A stretch of DNA of 64,000 bases from Streptomyces sp. JB150 (GTDB lineage: Bacteria; Actinomycetota; Actinomycetes; Streptomycetales; Streptomycetaceae), in NCBI RefSeq assembly GCF_011193355.1, contig NZ_CP049780.1, positions 1,409,582-1,473,581 on the forward strand. The letters run 5' to 3'. Positions 50,859 through 60,031 of this stretch are shown piece by piece (position 1 is the stretch's first letter; the number at the start of each line of letters is the position of its first letter). A program made the translations under genes and the position numbers. The notes below the pieces were generated by a model. That model was not told where the DNA came from, searched no databases, and was given only the letters and a program-made list of their open reading frames with translations.

Positions 50859-51581
50859 ATGACCACCAGTCACCACCGGGCGGACCACCGGGCGGCCGGG
50901 CTCGCCGCCCTCGCCGCGCTGATCGCCGACACCACGCGGGCCGCGTGCCTGCTGGCGCTGCTCGACGGGCGGGCCTGGACGGCCGGTGAGCTGGCCCGGC
51001 ACGCGGGCGTCGCCCCCTCGACGCTGAGCGAACACCTGGGCAAGCTCGTCGCGGGCGGCCTGCTCGCCGAGGAACGCCAGGGGCGGCACCGGTACGTCCG
51101 GCTGGCCGGCGCCCAGGTCGCCCAGCTGCTGGAGGACCTGGTCGCCCAGCTGCCGCCGGGGACGGCGCCGCGGCCGCGCGGACTGCGTGAGGCGGCCGCC
51201 GGATCCGCCATGGCCCGGGGCCGCACCTGCTACGACCATCTCGCCGGGCGCCTCGGCGTCGCGGTCACCGACGCGCTGGCCGCGCTGGGGCTGCTGCGCC
51301 GGGACACCGGGTTCGCGCTCACCGACGCGGGGCTGGCCTGGTTCGCGGAGACCGGCATCCCGCTGGAGCGGGCGGGGCGGCGTCCGTTGGCCCGTGCGTG
51401 TCTCGACTGGACCGAGCGGCGTCCGCACCTCGCCGGCACGGCGGGGGCGGCGCTGTGCCGGTATGTCCTCGATGCGGGGTGGTGCGTGCGGATCGGGTCG
51501 GAGCGGGCGGTGAAGGTGACTCCGTCGGGGGAGCGGGCGCTGGCGGAGGTGCTGGGGATTCCTGTGGAGGTGCTGCGTTGA
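50859..51581 (+). CDS. ArsR-type winged-helix transcriptional regulator
   Basis: A 240-residue protein. HTH at about 15-80 (LAALIADTTRAACLLALLDG, AGELARHAGVAPSTLSEHL) then a C-terminal domain of about 130 residues (CYDHLAGRLGVAVTDALAALG) seen in a two-domain ArsR group with no CxC metal site visible, so metal sensing is not implied. The start is uncertain: GGGAGG is only two bases before the ATG at 50859, and an in-frame ATG at 50847 exists. Confidence 0.85.
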   Translation: MTTSHHRADHRAAGLAALAALIADTTRAACLLALLDGRAWTAGELARHAGVAPSTLSEHLGKLVAGGLLAEERQGRHRYVRLAGAQVAQLLEDLVAQLPPGTAPRPRGLREAAAGSAMARGRTCYDHLAGRLGVAVTDALAALGLLRRDTGFALTDAGLAWFAETGIPLERAGRRPLARACLDWTERRPHLAGTAGAALCRYVLDAGWCVRIGSERAVKVTPSGERALAEVLGIPVEVLR

Positions 51582-51611
51582 GGGGGCGGGGTGGGCCGGG
51601 TGCGGGTGGGT

Positions 51612-51794
51612 GGGGCTGGTCGCGCAGTTCCCCGCGCCCCTGGGGTGGGGGTGGTGCGGGAGGTTTTTCAGGCGCCGCAGCCCCCCTGGGGTGGGGGGCT
51701 TGGTCGCGGGACAGGTGCGGGTCGGTGGGGGCTGGTCGCGCAGTTCCCCGCGCCCCTGGGGTGGGGGTGGCGTGGGAGGTTTTCAGGCGCCGTG
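51612..51794. repeat. Two copies of a Streptomyces-type dispersed element (GGGGCTGGTCGCGCAGTTCC)
   Basis: Copy one runs about 51612-51677 and copy two about 51728-51793, 116 bp apart. Both contain the hairpin-forming GGGGC...GTTCCCCGCGCCCC core, then TGGGGTGGGGGTGG, GGGAGGTTTT and CAGGCGCCG. From memory this core is common between Streptomyces genes. Confidence 0.8.
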
Positions 51795-51842
51795 CCTCTG
51801 AGGGGTAGGTGAGGGGCTCCCGGCCCCACGGCACCTGAAAAC
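51779..51842 (-). terminator. Large imperfect hairpin at the end of the ADH gene
   Basis: TTTTCAGGCGCCGTG near 51780-51794 pairs with CACGGCACCTGAAAA near 51828-51842 with one mismatch; the loop is long (about 33). Position fits a shared terminator for the arsR-type and adh genes. Confidence 0.55.
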
Positions 51843-51880
51843 CGTCCCGTACCCCCCGGTCGCTGCCCCGGGTCCCGGTG

Positions 51881-52966
51881 CTAGAAGATGACCAGTGCTC
51901 GGCCGCCCTTGCCGGCCAGCATGTTCTCGAACGCCGCCGGGATGCCGTCCAGGGCGATTCGCTCGGTGACCAGCGCGCCCAGGTCCAGGCGGCCCTCGCG
52001 GACGTGGGCGGCGAGCACCGGCAGGTCCCGGGCCGGGTCGCTGTTGCCGTAGACGCAGCCGGAGAGGGTGCGGCCCCAGTGGAAGATCTCCAGGGCGTTG
52101 AAGGTGACCTGCTGGTCCTTGCCGCCGATGCCGACCACGGTCGTGCGGCCGCCGCGCCGGGTGGACTCCCAGGCCGCGCGGATGGTGACGGCCCGCCCCA
52201 CGCACTCCACGGCGACGTCTACGCCTTGCTTGCCGGTCAGCGCGCGGATCTCGCGCGGGGTGGTGTCGGAGGCGACGACGTAGTCCGTGGCGCCGGCGGA
52301 CCGGGCCAGCTCCTCCTTCTCGCGCGAGACGTCCACGGCGACGATCTTCGACGCGCCCGCGATCCGGGCGGCCTGCAGGGCGGCCAAGCCCACCCCGCCG
52401 ACGCCGAACACGGCGACCGTCTCGCCCTCGCGGACCCGCGCCGAGTGGTGGACGGCGCCGTAGCCGGTGAGCACGGCGCAGCCGAGCAGGGCGGCGTCCG
52501 TGAGCGGCACGCCGTCCGGGGCGGGCAGGACGCAGTTCGCGGCCACCACGGTCTCCTCGGCGAACGCGGCCACGTTCAGGCCGGGGTGCAGGTCGGTGCC
52601 GTCGTCGGCGCGGCGGGCGTGGACGGCGCCGATGCCGCCGAGGGCGTGGGCGCACAGCCACACCTCGCCGAGCGCGCAGGCGGGGCAGTCGCCGCAGGAC
52701 GGCGCCCAGTTGAGGACGACGGCGTCACCGGGGGCGACATGGGTGACGCCCTCGCCGACGGCCAGGACGGTGCCCGCGCCCTCGTGGCCGAGGACGGCCG
52801 GGAGCGGCACCCGCATCGTGCCGTTGGACAGGGACAGGTCGGAGTGGCAGACACCGGCGGCGGCGAGCCGGACCCGGACCTGCCCGGGTCCGGGGTCGGG
52901 CAGCTCGATGCCGGTGATCTCCAGCGGGGCGCCGATGGCGGGGACGACGGCGGCACGGACGGCCAT
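51881..52966 (-). CDS. Zinc-dependent alcohol dehydrogenase (MDR family)
   Basis: A 361-residue medium-chain dehydrogenase. Catalytic zinc residues are in GVCHSDL and GHEGAGTV; structural zinc cysteines are in CGDCPACALGEVWLC; the NAD loop is FGVGGVG. The form is of class-III-like alcohol dehydrogenases using NAD. It follows the ALDH gene after 29 bp, so alcohol to aldehyde to acid is the likely flow. Confidence 0.93.
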   Translation of the reverse strand: MAVRAAVVPAIGAPLEITGIELPDPGPGQVRVRLAAAGVCHSDLSLSNGTMRVPLPAVLGHEGAGTVLAVGEGVTHVAPGDAVVLNWAPSCGDCPACALGEVWLCAHALGGIGAVHARRADDGTDLHPGLNVAAFAEETVVAANCVLPAPDGVPLTDAALLGCAVLTGYGAVHHSARVREGETVAVFGVGGVGLAALQAARIAGASKIVAVDVSREKEELARSAGATDYVVASDTTPREIRALTGKQGVDVAVECVGRAVTIRAAWESTRRGGRTTVVGIGGKDQQVTFNALEIFHWGRTLSGCVYGNSDPARDLPVLAAHVREGRLDLGALVTERIALDGIPAAFENMLAGKGGRALVIF

Positions 52967-52995
52967 GACAGTTGACTCCCTGGAAGCTGAGCGGC

Positions 52996-54384
52996 TCAGA
53001 ACTGGAGGGACTTGGTCTGCAGGTACTCGGCCAGGCCGTGGTGGCCGAGTTCGCGGCCCACGCCCGACTGCTTGTACCCGCCGAACGGGGCCAGCGGGTT
53101 GAAGCGGCCGCCGTTGATGTCGACCTGCCCGGTCTCCATCCGGCGCGCGAAGGCGACCGCCTCGGCCTCGTCGCCCGCCCAGACCGCGCCGGCCAGCCCG
53201 TAGACCGTGCCGTTGGCGATGCGCAGGGCGTCCTCCTCGTCCTCGTAGCGCAGGATCGACAGGACCGGGCCGAAGATCTCCTCCTGGGCGATGGTCATGT
53301 CCGGGCGGACGTCGGCGAAGACGGTGGGGCTGACGTAGTAGCCGCGCTCGCGCGGGGCCTCGGGACCGCCCGCGACCAGCCGGGCGCCCTCGGCGACGCC
53401 CTTGTGGATGTACCCGCGCACCCGTTCCCGCTGCCCCGCGTTGACCAGCGGGCCGATGCGGTCGCCGTACTTGGCGGCGGCGGTCCGGGCGAGTTCGACG
53501 GCCTCCTCGTACTGGTCGCGGTGGACCAGCATCCGGGTCCAGGCGCTGCACGTCTGGCCGGAGTTGGACATCACGTTGGCCACGCCCACGTTGACCGCGC
53601 GCGCCAGGTCGGCGCTCGGCAGGATGACGTTGGCGGACTTGCCGCCCAGCTCCAGGGCGACCTTCTTGATGCCGGCCCCGGCGATGGCGGCGATCTGCCG
53701 GCCGACGGCGGTGGAGCCGGTGAAGGAGACCAGGTCGACGTCCGGGTGCTCGGCGAGCGCCTGCCCGGCGACCGGGCCGAGCCCGGTGACCAGGTTGAAC
53801 ACCCCCGCGGGCACGCCCGCCTCGTGGACCGCCTCGGCGAACAGCTGGGCGGTGAGCGGGGTGTCCTCGGCGGGCTTCAGGACGACCGTGCAGCCCGCGG
53901 CGAGCGCGGGGGCGACCTTGGCGACGATCTGGTGCAGGGGGTAGTTCCAGGGGGTGATCGCGGCGACCACGCCGACCGGCTCGTGGTAGACGGTCGAGTT
54001 GCCGACCCTCTCCTCGAAGGCGTACGTGGCGGCCAGGTCGGCGTAGGAGCCGGCGACCGCGATCGGCGCGCCGACGTGGACGGTCTGCGACAGCTTCAGG
54101 GGCGCGCCCAGTTCGGCGGTGACCGTCTCGGCGATCTCCTCGGCCCGCGCGACCAGGCCGTCGCGCAGCGCGGCCAGCCGCGCGGCCCGCTCGGCGGGCG
54201 GGGTCGCGGCCCAGCCCGCGAGCGCGGCGCGGGCGGCCCGTACGGCGTTGTCGACGTCCAGGGCGGTGCCGGCCGGGACCTGGCCGATGACCTGCTCGTC
54301 CGCCGGGTTCACGACGTCGATGACGTCCCCTCCGGCGGCCGGGCGCCAGGCTCCGTCGATGTACATGCCGTCATGTGCCTTCAT
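52996..54384 (-). CDS. Aldehyde dehydrogenase
   Basis: A 462-residue NAD(P)-dependent enzyme. Conserved TPWNYPLHQIV, VALELGGKSANVIL with the general-base Glu, and the nucleophile in MSNSGQTCSAWTRM, then the PFGGYKQSGVGRELG motif. First gene of the ALDH-ADH operon, 37 bp downstream of a TetR-type operator. Substrate not specified by sequence. Confidence 0.94.
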   Translation of the reverse strand: MKAHDGMYIDGAWRPAAGGDVIDVVNPADEQVIGQVPAGTALDVDNAVRAARAALAGWAATPPAERAARLAALRDGLVARAEEIAETVTAELGAPLKLSQTVHVGAPIAVAGSYADLAATYAFEERVGNSTVYHEPVGVVAAITPWNYPLHQIVAKVAPALAAGCTVVLKPAEDTPLTAQLFAEAVHEAGVPAGVFNLVTGLGPVAGQALAEHPDVDLVSFTGSTAVGRQIAAIAGAGIKKVALELGGKSANVILPSADLARAVNVGVANVMSNSGQTCSAWTRMLVHRDQYEEAVELARTAAAKYGDRIGPLVNAGQRERVRGYIHKGVAEGARLVAGGPEAPRERGYYVSPTVFADVRPDMTIAQEEIFGPVLSILRYEDEEDALRIANGTVYGLAGAVWAGDEAEAVAFARRMETGQVDINGGRFNPLAPFGGYKQSGVGRELGHHGLAEYLQTKSLQF

Positions 54385-54420
54385 CGCGTTCCCTCCGGGC
54401 GGGCCTCGTCGTCGAGCCCC

Positions 54421-54439
54421 AAACTAGCGCCGTTAGTTT
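54421..54439. promoter_or_regulatory. Operator AAACTAGCGCCGTTAGTTT before the ALDH-ADH operon
   Basis: The 8-3-8 palindrome matches the 50119 site, consensus AAAYTAGC-N3-GYTAGTTT. It sits 37 bp upstream of the ALDH start. Confidence 0.7.
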
Positions 54440-54787
54440 TACGGCACCAGGGGCGCCCCGCATGGCACGCCTCACCCTGCCGGGAAGCCCCCCCGGAAGT
54501 CGACCCGCCCCCCGGTCGAGGGCCGGGGCACCTACGCCGGTGCCGTGCCGCCGTGCCGGTGCCGGTGCCGGTGCCGGTGCCGGATGATCCTCCCCCACCC
54601 TCGGCGGCCCCGGGAAGCCCACCGCAGGCCCGGCCCACCCGCGGCAACGCCCTGCCCGGCCCTCCGCGCACCCCCTCACACGACGCCGCGCCGCCGGGCA
54701 GCCCTCCCCCGCGCCCAGCGCGACCAGAGAGCCCACCACAGCCGACCCCCACCCCCGGCAGCGCCAAAGCAGCGTCGCCCGCCCCCC
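54440..54787. other. Non-coding spacer with a CCGGTG hexamer microsatellite
   Basis: About 350 bp without a supported gene. GTGCCG-type hexamers repeat five times near 54549-54584. The remainder is C-rich low complexity and ends at the MFS stop. Confidence 0.6.
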
Positions 54788-56044
54788 TCACGCGTCGCTG
54801 CGGCGTCGGGCGCGGGGTGTGGGCGCAGGGGGTGACGGGGGTGCCGGCGGTGTCGGGCGGGAATCGCTCGGCTCCGGTTCGGCCGGGGAGCGCAGGGCCA
54901 CGGCCGAGGAGAGCAGGAGGAGGCCGCCGAGCATCACGAACGGCGCGGCCACGCCCGCGAGGCCGGCGACGAGGCCCGCGGTGGCGGGGGCGGCGACCTG
55001 GCCGAGGCGGTTACCGGTCAGCCGCAGGGCCAGGGCCGTGGAGCGGGCGCCCTCGGGCGCGGCCTGCACCACCGTCGTCATGGACAGCGGCTGGCCGACC
55101 CCGAGGCAGAAGCCGAGCACGGCCAGCACCACGGCCAGCGCCCACACCGGCAGCGGCAGCGCGATGCCCGCGCAGAGCGCCGCGGCCAGCAGACAGGTCA
55201 CGGTGAGCAGCGCGGTCCGGCCGAGCAGCCGCAGCAGCGGGGTGAGCACCAGCCGGCAGGCGATGGTGGCCGCCGCCCGCAGGCTCAGCAGCAGGCCGAT
55301 CACGGACGGGGCGATGCCCCGGTGCTCGCCCACGACCGGCAGGTAGGCGGTGAGGATGTCGGTGGCGGACAGCACCGAGAGGCTGATCAGGATGCCCGCC
55401 GGCACGCCCCGCGAGCGCAGGATGCCCCGCACGGGGACCCGGTCGCCCGCCCCCTTGCGCGCGGTGGGCGCCGTACGGCGGTGCTCTATGCGCCACAGCG
55501 AGGTGAACGCGACCGCGCCGCCCGCGCCCGCGACGAGCAGGGCGAGCGCGCTGCTCGCCGCCATGTCGTGGCCGCCGATCAGCCCGCCGGCCGCGATCGG
55601 GCCGACGAGCTGGCCGAGGGAGGCGCCGATGGTGAAGTGGCCGAAGTTGCGGTCCTGTTCGTGCGGTGCGGACTGGCGGGCCACCAACGACTGCGCGCCG
55701 ATGACGAAGGCGAGGTGGCCGAGGCCCATGACCCCGCTCCAGACCGCCATGGCCCACAGGGAGTCCGCGACGCCGCTGAGCGCGCAGCCGCCGGAGATCA
55801 GTACGACGCCGGCCGGCAGCAGGGGCGCGCACCGGCCGTGGTCGGTACGGCGGCCCAGCGGGACGGCGGCGAACAGCGGGAGCAGGGCGTACACGCCCGC
55901 GATGACGCCGATCGCCCGCTCGTCCGCGCCCAGCGCGAGGGCCCGGTAGGAGACGGCGGGCCGGGCCATGGACACCGCCCCCTGCGCGAAGCTGAAGGCG
56001 ATGACGAGGCGGAGCAGCCAGCCGCGGTTCCCACCGGGCCTCAT
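54788..56044 (-). CDS. MFS transporter
   Basis: A 418-residue permease with 12 hydrophobic segments and the cytosolic motif VPLGRRTDHGR between helices 2 and 3. The Pro/Ser/Arg-rich C-terminal tail follows helix 12. Drug-efflux-type in appearance; substrate unknown. GGAGGTAAA ribosome site. The citrate transporter lies 57 bp upstream on the same strand, so they may be cotranscribed. Confidence 0.9.
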   Translation of the reverse strand: MRPGGNRGWLLRLVIAFSFAQGAVSMARPAVSYRALALGADERAIGVIAGVYALLPLFAAVPLGRRTDHGRCAPLLPAGVVLISGGCALSGVADSLWAMAVWSGVMGLGHLAFVIGAQSLVARQSAPHEQDRNFGHFTIGASLGQLVGPIAAGGLIGGHDMAASSALALLVAGAGGAVAFTSLWRIEHRRTAPTARKGAGDRVPVRGILRSRGVPAGILISLSVLSATDILTAYLPVVGEHRGIAPSVIGLLLSLRAAATIACRLVLTPLLRLLGRTALLTVTCLLAAALCAGIALPLPVWALAVVLAVLGFCLGVGQPLSMTTVVQAAPEGARSTALALRLTGNRLGQVAAPATAGLVAGLAGVAAPFVMLGGLLLLSSAVALRSPAEPEPSDSRPTPPAPPSPPAPTPRARRRSDA

Positions 56045-56101
56045 GATCGTTTACCTCCGGAGGAGTCGAGGGCGACGGACGACGGCCTGGCCGGCAGGCC
56101 G

Positions 56102-57559
56102 TCAGATGATGCCGAACAGGATGCCCGCGCCGAGGATGACCAGGCAGGTGAGGGCGGCCCACTTCACGACGAACCGGGTGTGGTCGCCGAACTCGACCTT
56201 CGCCATGCCGACCAGCACGTACACGGCCGGGACGAGCGGGCTGGACATGTGCAGCGGCTGGCCGACGAGGGAGGCGCGGGCCATCTCCAGCGGGGAGACG
56301 CCGTGCGCGGCGCCGGCCTCGGCGAGGACGGGCAGGACGCCGAAGTAGAAGCCGTCGTTCGACATGAAGTAGGTGAGCGGGAGGCTCAGCACGCCGGTGA
56401 CGAGCGCCATGTGGGGGCCCATGCCCTCGGGGACGACGTCGACCATCCACTTGGCCATGGCGTCGACCATGCCGGTGCCCTGCAGGACGCCGGTGAAGAC
56501 GGCGGCGGCGAAGACCATGCCGGAGACGTTGAGGACGTTGTCGGCGTGGGCGGCGATACGGGCCTTCTGGTCGGCGATGCGCGGGAAGTTCACGGTGAGC
56601 GCGAGGGCGGCGCCGAGCAGGAACAGCACCGGGATCGGCAGCCACTCCATGATCATGGCGGTGAGCAGGGTGACCGTGAGCAGCGCGTTGAACCAGTACA
56701 GCCCGGGGCGCAGGGTGGCGCGGTGCGGGTCGAGGCCCTGGAAGTCGTCGTCGCCCTCGTCGGAGGCGCCGTAGCCGGTACCCGTGCCGGAGTCGGTACC
56801 CGTGCCGGAGCCGCCGGCCGGCGCGGCCTTGCCCTCGGCGCCCTCGGCGCCCGCCGCGCCGCCCGCGCCCACCAGCACCGTCTCCTTCTCCTCGGTCTCC
56901 CCGGCCTCCCCGGCCTCCTCGACCAGCGCCTCGTCCAGCGTCAGCACGCCGAGCCGCTTGCGCTCGCGCAGACCGAGGACGTAGGAGAGGGCGATCACGA
57001 AGAGCAGGCCGACGGCGAGCGCCGGGATCATCGGCACGAAGATGTCGCTGGCGTCCAGCTTGAGCGCGGTGGCCGCGCGGGCGGTGGGGCCGCCCCACGG
57101 CAGCGTGTTCATCACGCCGTTGGCCATGGCCGCGACGCCGGTCAGGATGACCAGGCTCATCTTCAGGCGCTTGTAGAGCGGATACAGCGCGGAGACCGTG
57201 ATCATGAAGGTGGTCGAGCCGTCGCCGTCCAGCGACACGATCGCGGCGAGCAGGGCCGTACCGACGACGATGCGCATCGGGTCGGCCTTGCAGAACTTCA
57301 GGATGCCTTTGACGATCGGGTCGAAGAGGCCGACGTCGATCATCACCCCGAAGTAGACGATCGCGAACATCAGCATCGCCGCGGTGGGGGCGAGGCCGGT
57401 GACGCCGTCGATGACGTAGTCGCCCAGGTGGGCGCCCTTGCCGACGAACACACAGAAGAGTGCGGGGATCAGCACGAGCGCCGCGATCGGCGACATCTTC
57501 TTCATCATGATCAGGACCAGGAAGGTCGCGATCATGGCGAAGCCGAGAATGGTCAGCAT
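56102..57559 (-). CDS. CitMHS-family citrate-Mg2+/H+ transporter
   Basis: A 485-residue membrane protein with about 12 helices in two halves. Start MLTILGFAMIATFLVLIMMK, the re-entrant region SLDGDGSTTFMITVSALYPLYKR, MNTLPWGGPTARAATAL and the C-terminal FMSNDGFYFGVLPVLAEAGA are CitMHS hallmarks. A cytoplasmic loop of about 60 residues (225-285) is unusually rich in Gly/Ala/Glu/Thr. Imports citrate complexed with divalent metal. An inverted repeat upstream at 57568-57622 may bind the regulator. Confidence 0.92.
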   Translation of the reverse strand: MLTILGFAMIATFLVLIMMKKMSPIAALVLIPALFCVFVGKGAHLGDYVIDGVTGLAPTAAMLMFAIVYFGVMIDVGLFDPIVKGILKFCKADPMRIVVGTALLAAIVSLDGDGSTTFMITVSALYPLYKRLKMSLVILTGVAAMANGVMNTLPWGGPTARAATALKLDASDIFVPMIPALAVGLLFVIALSYVLGLRERKRLGVLTLDEALVEEAGEAGETEEKETVLVGAGGAAGAEGAEGKAAPAGGSGTGTDSGTGTGYGASDEGDDDFQGLDPHRATLRPGLYWFNALLTVTLLTAMIMEWLPIPVLFLLGAALALTVNFPRIADQKARIAAHADNVLNVSGMVFAAAVFTGVLQGTGMVDAMAKWMVDVVPEGMGPHMALVTGVLSLPLTYFMSNDGFYFGVLPVLAEAGAAHGVSPLEMARASLVGQPLHMSSPLVPAVYVLVGMAKVEFGDHTRFVVKWAALTCLVILGAGILFGII

Positions 57560-57567
57560 GAGTGGAT

Positions 57568-57622
57568 ACCTAACGTTCGCCCTTGAACTCCCACCTGGGC
57601 CGGCGGTGCGTTGACGTTAGGT
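57568..57622. promoter_or_regulatory. Inverted repeat ACCTAACGT...ACGTTAGGT upstream of the citrate transporter
   Basis: Perfect nine-base arms at 57568-57576 and 57614-57622, separated by 37 bp. The proximal arm begins nine bases from the ATG, so binding or an RNA stem there would affect initiation. Confidence 0.55.
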
Positions 57623-57714
57623 CCCGCTCAGCGGCGTTAACAAGACGTTGACATGCGAGCAATAAGCGCAAAACTGCTGGTCACAGCTTTGCTCAGGTCA
57701 GCGCCCGGACGGGT

Positions 57715-59982
57715 TCAGGCCATCGGCGCGGCTGTCGGCGCGGTCGTCGGCGCGGTCACCGGCTCCAGCTCGACGGGCACGCCGTTGAGGACCGCGTTGC
57801 CCGACAGCGGGTCGAGCAGGGAGCCGTCGAGGAGCTGGTTGACGTTGACGCCGGGGTCGGCGGCGGCGTGGCGCAGCCGGGTGCCGGGGCGGTCGTGGCC
57901 CCAGCCGTGCGGCAGGCTGACCACGCCCCGGCGCACCTCGTCGGTGACCTCCGCCCGCGCGGTCACCGCTCCCCCGGCGCCCTTGATCCGCACGGCTGCC
58001 CCGTCGCGCACGCCGAGCCGTTCGGCGTCGTCGGGGTGGATGTGCAGGGTGCAGCGGTTGGTGCCGCCGGTCAGGGCGGGGATGTTGTGCATCCAGGAGT
58101 TGTTGGACCGCAGATGGCGGCGGCCGACCAGGACCAGCCCGGCGGGGCGTTCGGCCATGGCCTGCTCGAGCCGGGGCAGGTCGGCGGCGATCGGGCCGGG
58201 CAGCAGCTCCACCTTGCCGGTACGGGTCTTCAGCGGCTGCGGCAGGCGGGGGCGCAGCGGGCCGAGGTCGATGCCGTGCGGGTGGGCGAGCAGCTTCCGC
58301 AGGCTCAGCCCGTCCTCGCGGGCGCCGAAGCCGTCGCCGTAGGGACCGAGGCGCAGCATCAGGTCGAGCCGCCGCTCGGGGCCGTTCTCGCCGGTGAGCT
58401 GTGCGGCCAGCTCGCGCGGGTCGCGGCCGTGGACGGGAGAGTGCGGGTCCTCGACCGCCTTGCCGAGGGTCTGGTCGACGACCATGGCGTCGACGGCCGA
58501 CGGGTCGGCGCCCTGCATGCCGCTCACCGCCAGGACCAGCCGGGCCAGGATCTCCGTCTCCGCCATCCGGCCGGGCTCCAGCGGCACGGCGGGGCGGGTG
58601 TAGCGGACCTGGTTGCGGATGGCGAGGGTGTTGAAGGCGAAGTCGTGGTGCGGGCTCTGCGCGGGCGGGGGCGGCGGCAGGACGACGTCGGCGTGGCGGG
58701 AGGTCTCGTTGAGGTAGGGGTCGACGCTGACCATGAAGTCGAGCGAGGCGAGGGCCTTGTCGAGGCGGTCGCCGTCGGGTGCGGAGAGCACGGGGTTGGC
58801 GGCGACGGCGACGAGGGCGCGGATCGGGGAGCCGTCCTCGGTGGCGGTGTCGATCTCCTCGGCGAGGGCGGAGATCGGCAACTCACCCTTGGCCTCGGGG
58901 TGTTTGCTCACGCGGGAGTGCCAGCGGCCGAGCGCGAAGCCCTTGCCGGGGCCGGCCGGGCGGGGCGTCTTGTCGGTGGCGGCCTGCGGGAAGAGGGCGC
59001 CGCCGGGGCGGTCCAGGTTGCCGGTGAGGATGGTGAGGACGTCGACGAGCCAGCTGGCGAGCGTGCCGTGCGGGACGGTGCAGCTGCCGATGCGGCCGTA
59101 GACGGCGGCGGTGGGGGCGGCGGCCAGCTCGCGGGCGAGGACGCGCGGCACGCCGGCCTCGACGTCGCAGGCTTCGGCGACGGCTTCGGGGGTGAAGTGG
59201 CGCAGCGCGTCGCGGAGTTCGTCGAGGCCGTGCAGGTGGGGGGCGAGGTCGCCGACGTCGACGAGGTCTTCCTCGAACAGGACGTGGGCGGTGGCCGCGA
59301 GGAGCAGCGCGTCGGTGCCGGGCCGGACGGCGATGTGCCGGTCGGCGAGCCGGGCGGTGCGGGTGCGGCGCGGGTCGATGACGGTGAGGGTGCCGCCGCG
59401 CGCCTTGAGGGCCTTGAGGCGGCCGGGGAAGTCGGGGGCGGTGCACAGGCTGCCGTTGGACTCGAGCGGGTTGGCGCCGATCAGCAGCAGGTGGTCCGTG
59501 TGGTCGAGGTCGGGTACGGGGATGGCGTTCGCGTCGCCGTAGAGCAGTCCGCTGGAGACGTGCTTGGGCATCTGGTCGACCGTGGAGGCGGTGAACAGGC
59601 TGCGGGTGCCGAGCGCGCCGATCAGGACGGGCGGGTAGAGGGCGCCGGCCATGGTGTGCACGTTGGGGTTGCCGAGGACGACGCCCACGGCGTGCGGGCC
59701 GTACCGTTCGGCGACGGGCCGGATGCCCGCGGCGACCGCGTCGAAGGCCTCCTCCCAGGTCGCCTCGCGCAGTTCGCCGCCGCGGCGCACGAGCGGGGCG
59801 CGCAGCCGGTCGGGGTCGGCGTCGACGGCGCCGAAGGAGGCGCCCTTGGGGCAGATGAAGCCCCGGCTGAAGACGTCGTCGCGGTCACCGCGGGCGCCGG
59901 TGACCGTGGTGCCCTCGATGGTGAGGGTCAGCCCGCAGGTGGCCTCGCACAGGGGGCAGATACGCAGAGCGGTGCGGGACAC
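57715..59982 (-). CDS. Molybdopterin-dependent oxidoreductase, formate dehydrogenase/nitrate reductase alpha-like
   Basis: A 755-residue enzyme of the DMSO-reductase superfamily. The N-terminal [4Fe-4S] site is CPLCEATC...CPKG. Domains for bis-MGD binding include VVLGNPNVHTMAGAL, LLLIGANPLESNGSL and LTVIDPRRTRTARLAD, and the C-terminal domain starts near LVLVGRRHLRSNNSWMHN. No iron-sulfur or membrane subunit is adjacent, so the electron partner is unknown. The GTG at 59982 is chosen over the ATG at 60033 for its GGGAGGA site. A TetR-type palindrome lies 50 bp upstream. Confidence 0.9.
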   Translation of the reverse strand: MSRTALRICPLCEATCGLTLTIEGTTVTGARGDRDDVFSRGFICPKGASFGAVDADPDRLRAPLVRRGGELREATWEEAFDAVAAGIRPVAERYGPHAVGVVLGNPNVHTMAGALYPPVLIGALGTRSLFTASTVDQMPKHVSSGLLYGDANAIPVPDLDHTDHLLLIGANPLESNGSLCTAPDFPGRLKALKARGGTLTVIDPRRTRTARLADRHIAVRPGTDALLLAATAHVLFEEDLVDVGDLAPHLHGLDELRDALRHFTPEAVAEACDVEAGVPRVLARELAAAPTAAVYGRIGSCTVPHGTLASWLVDVLTILTGNLDRPGGALFPQAATDKTPRPAGPGKGFALGRWHSRVSKHPEAKGELPISALAEEIDTATEDGSPIRALVAVAANPVLSAPDGDRLDKALASLDFMVSVDPYLNETSRHADVVLPPPPPAQSPHHDFAFNTLAIRNQVRYTRPAVPLEPGRMAETEILARLVLAVSGMQGADPSAVDAMVVDQTLGKAVEDPHSPVHGRDPRELAAQLTGENGPERRLDLMLRLGPYGDGFGAREDGLSLRKLLAHPHGIDLGPLRPRLPQPLKTRTGKVELLPGPIAADLPRLEQAMAERPAGLVLVGRRHLRSNNSWMHNIPALTGGTNRCTLHIHPDDAERLGVRDGAAVRIKGAGGAVTARAEVTDEVRRGVVSLPHGWGHDRPGTRLRHAAADPGVNVNQLLDGSLLDPLSGNAVLNGVPVELEPVTAPTTAPTAAPMA

Positions 59983-60031
59983 GGGTCCTCCCGGGGTCTG
60001 GCGGCTACGGCGGCGCGCACGTGCGGTGAGC

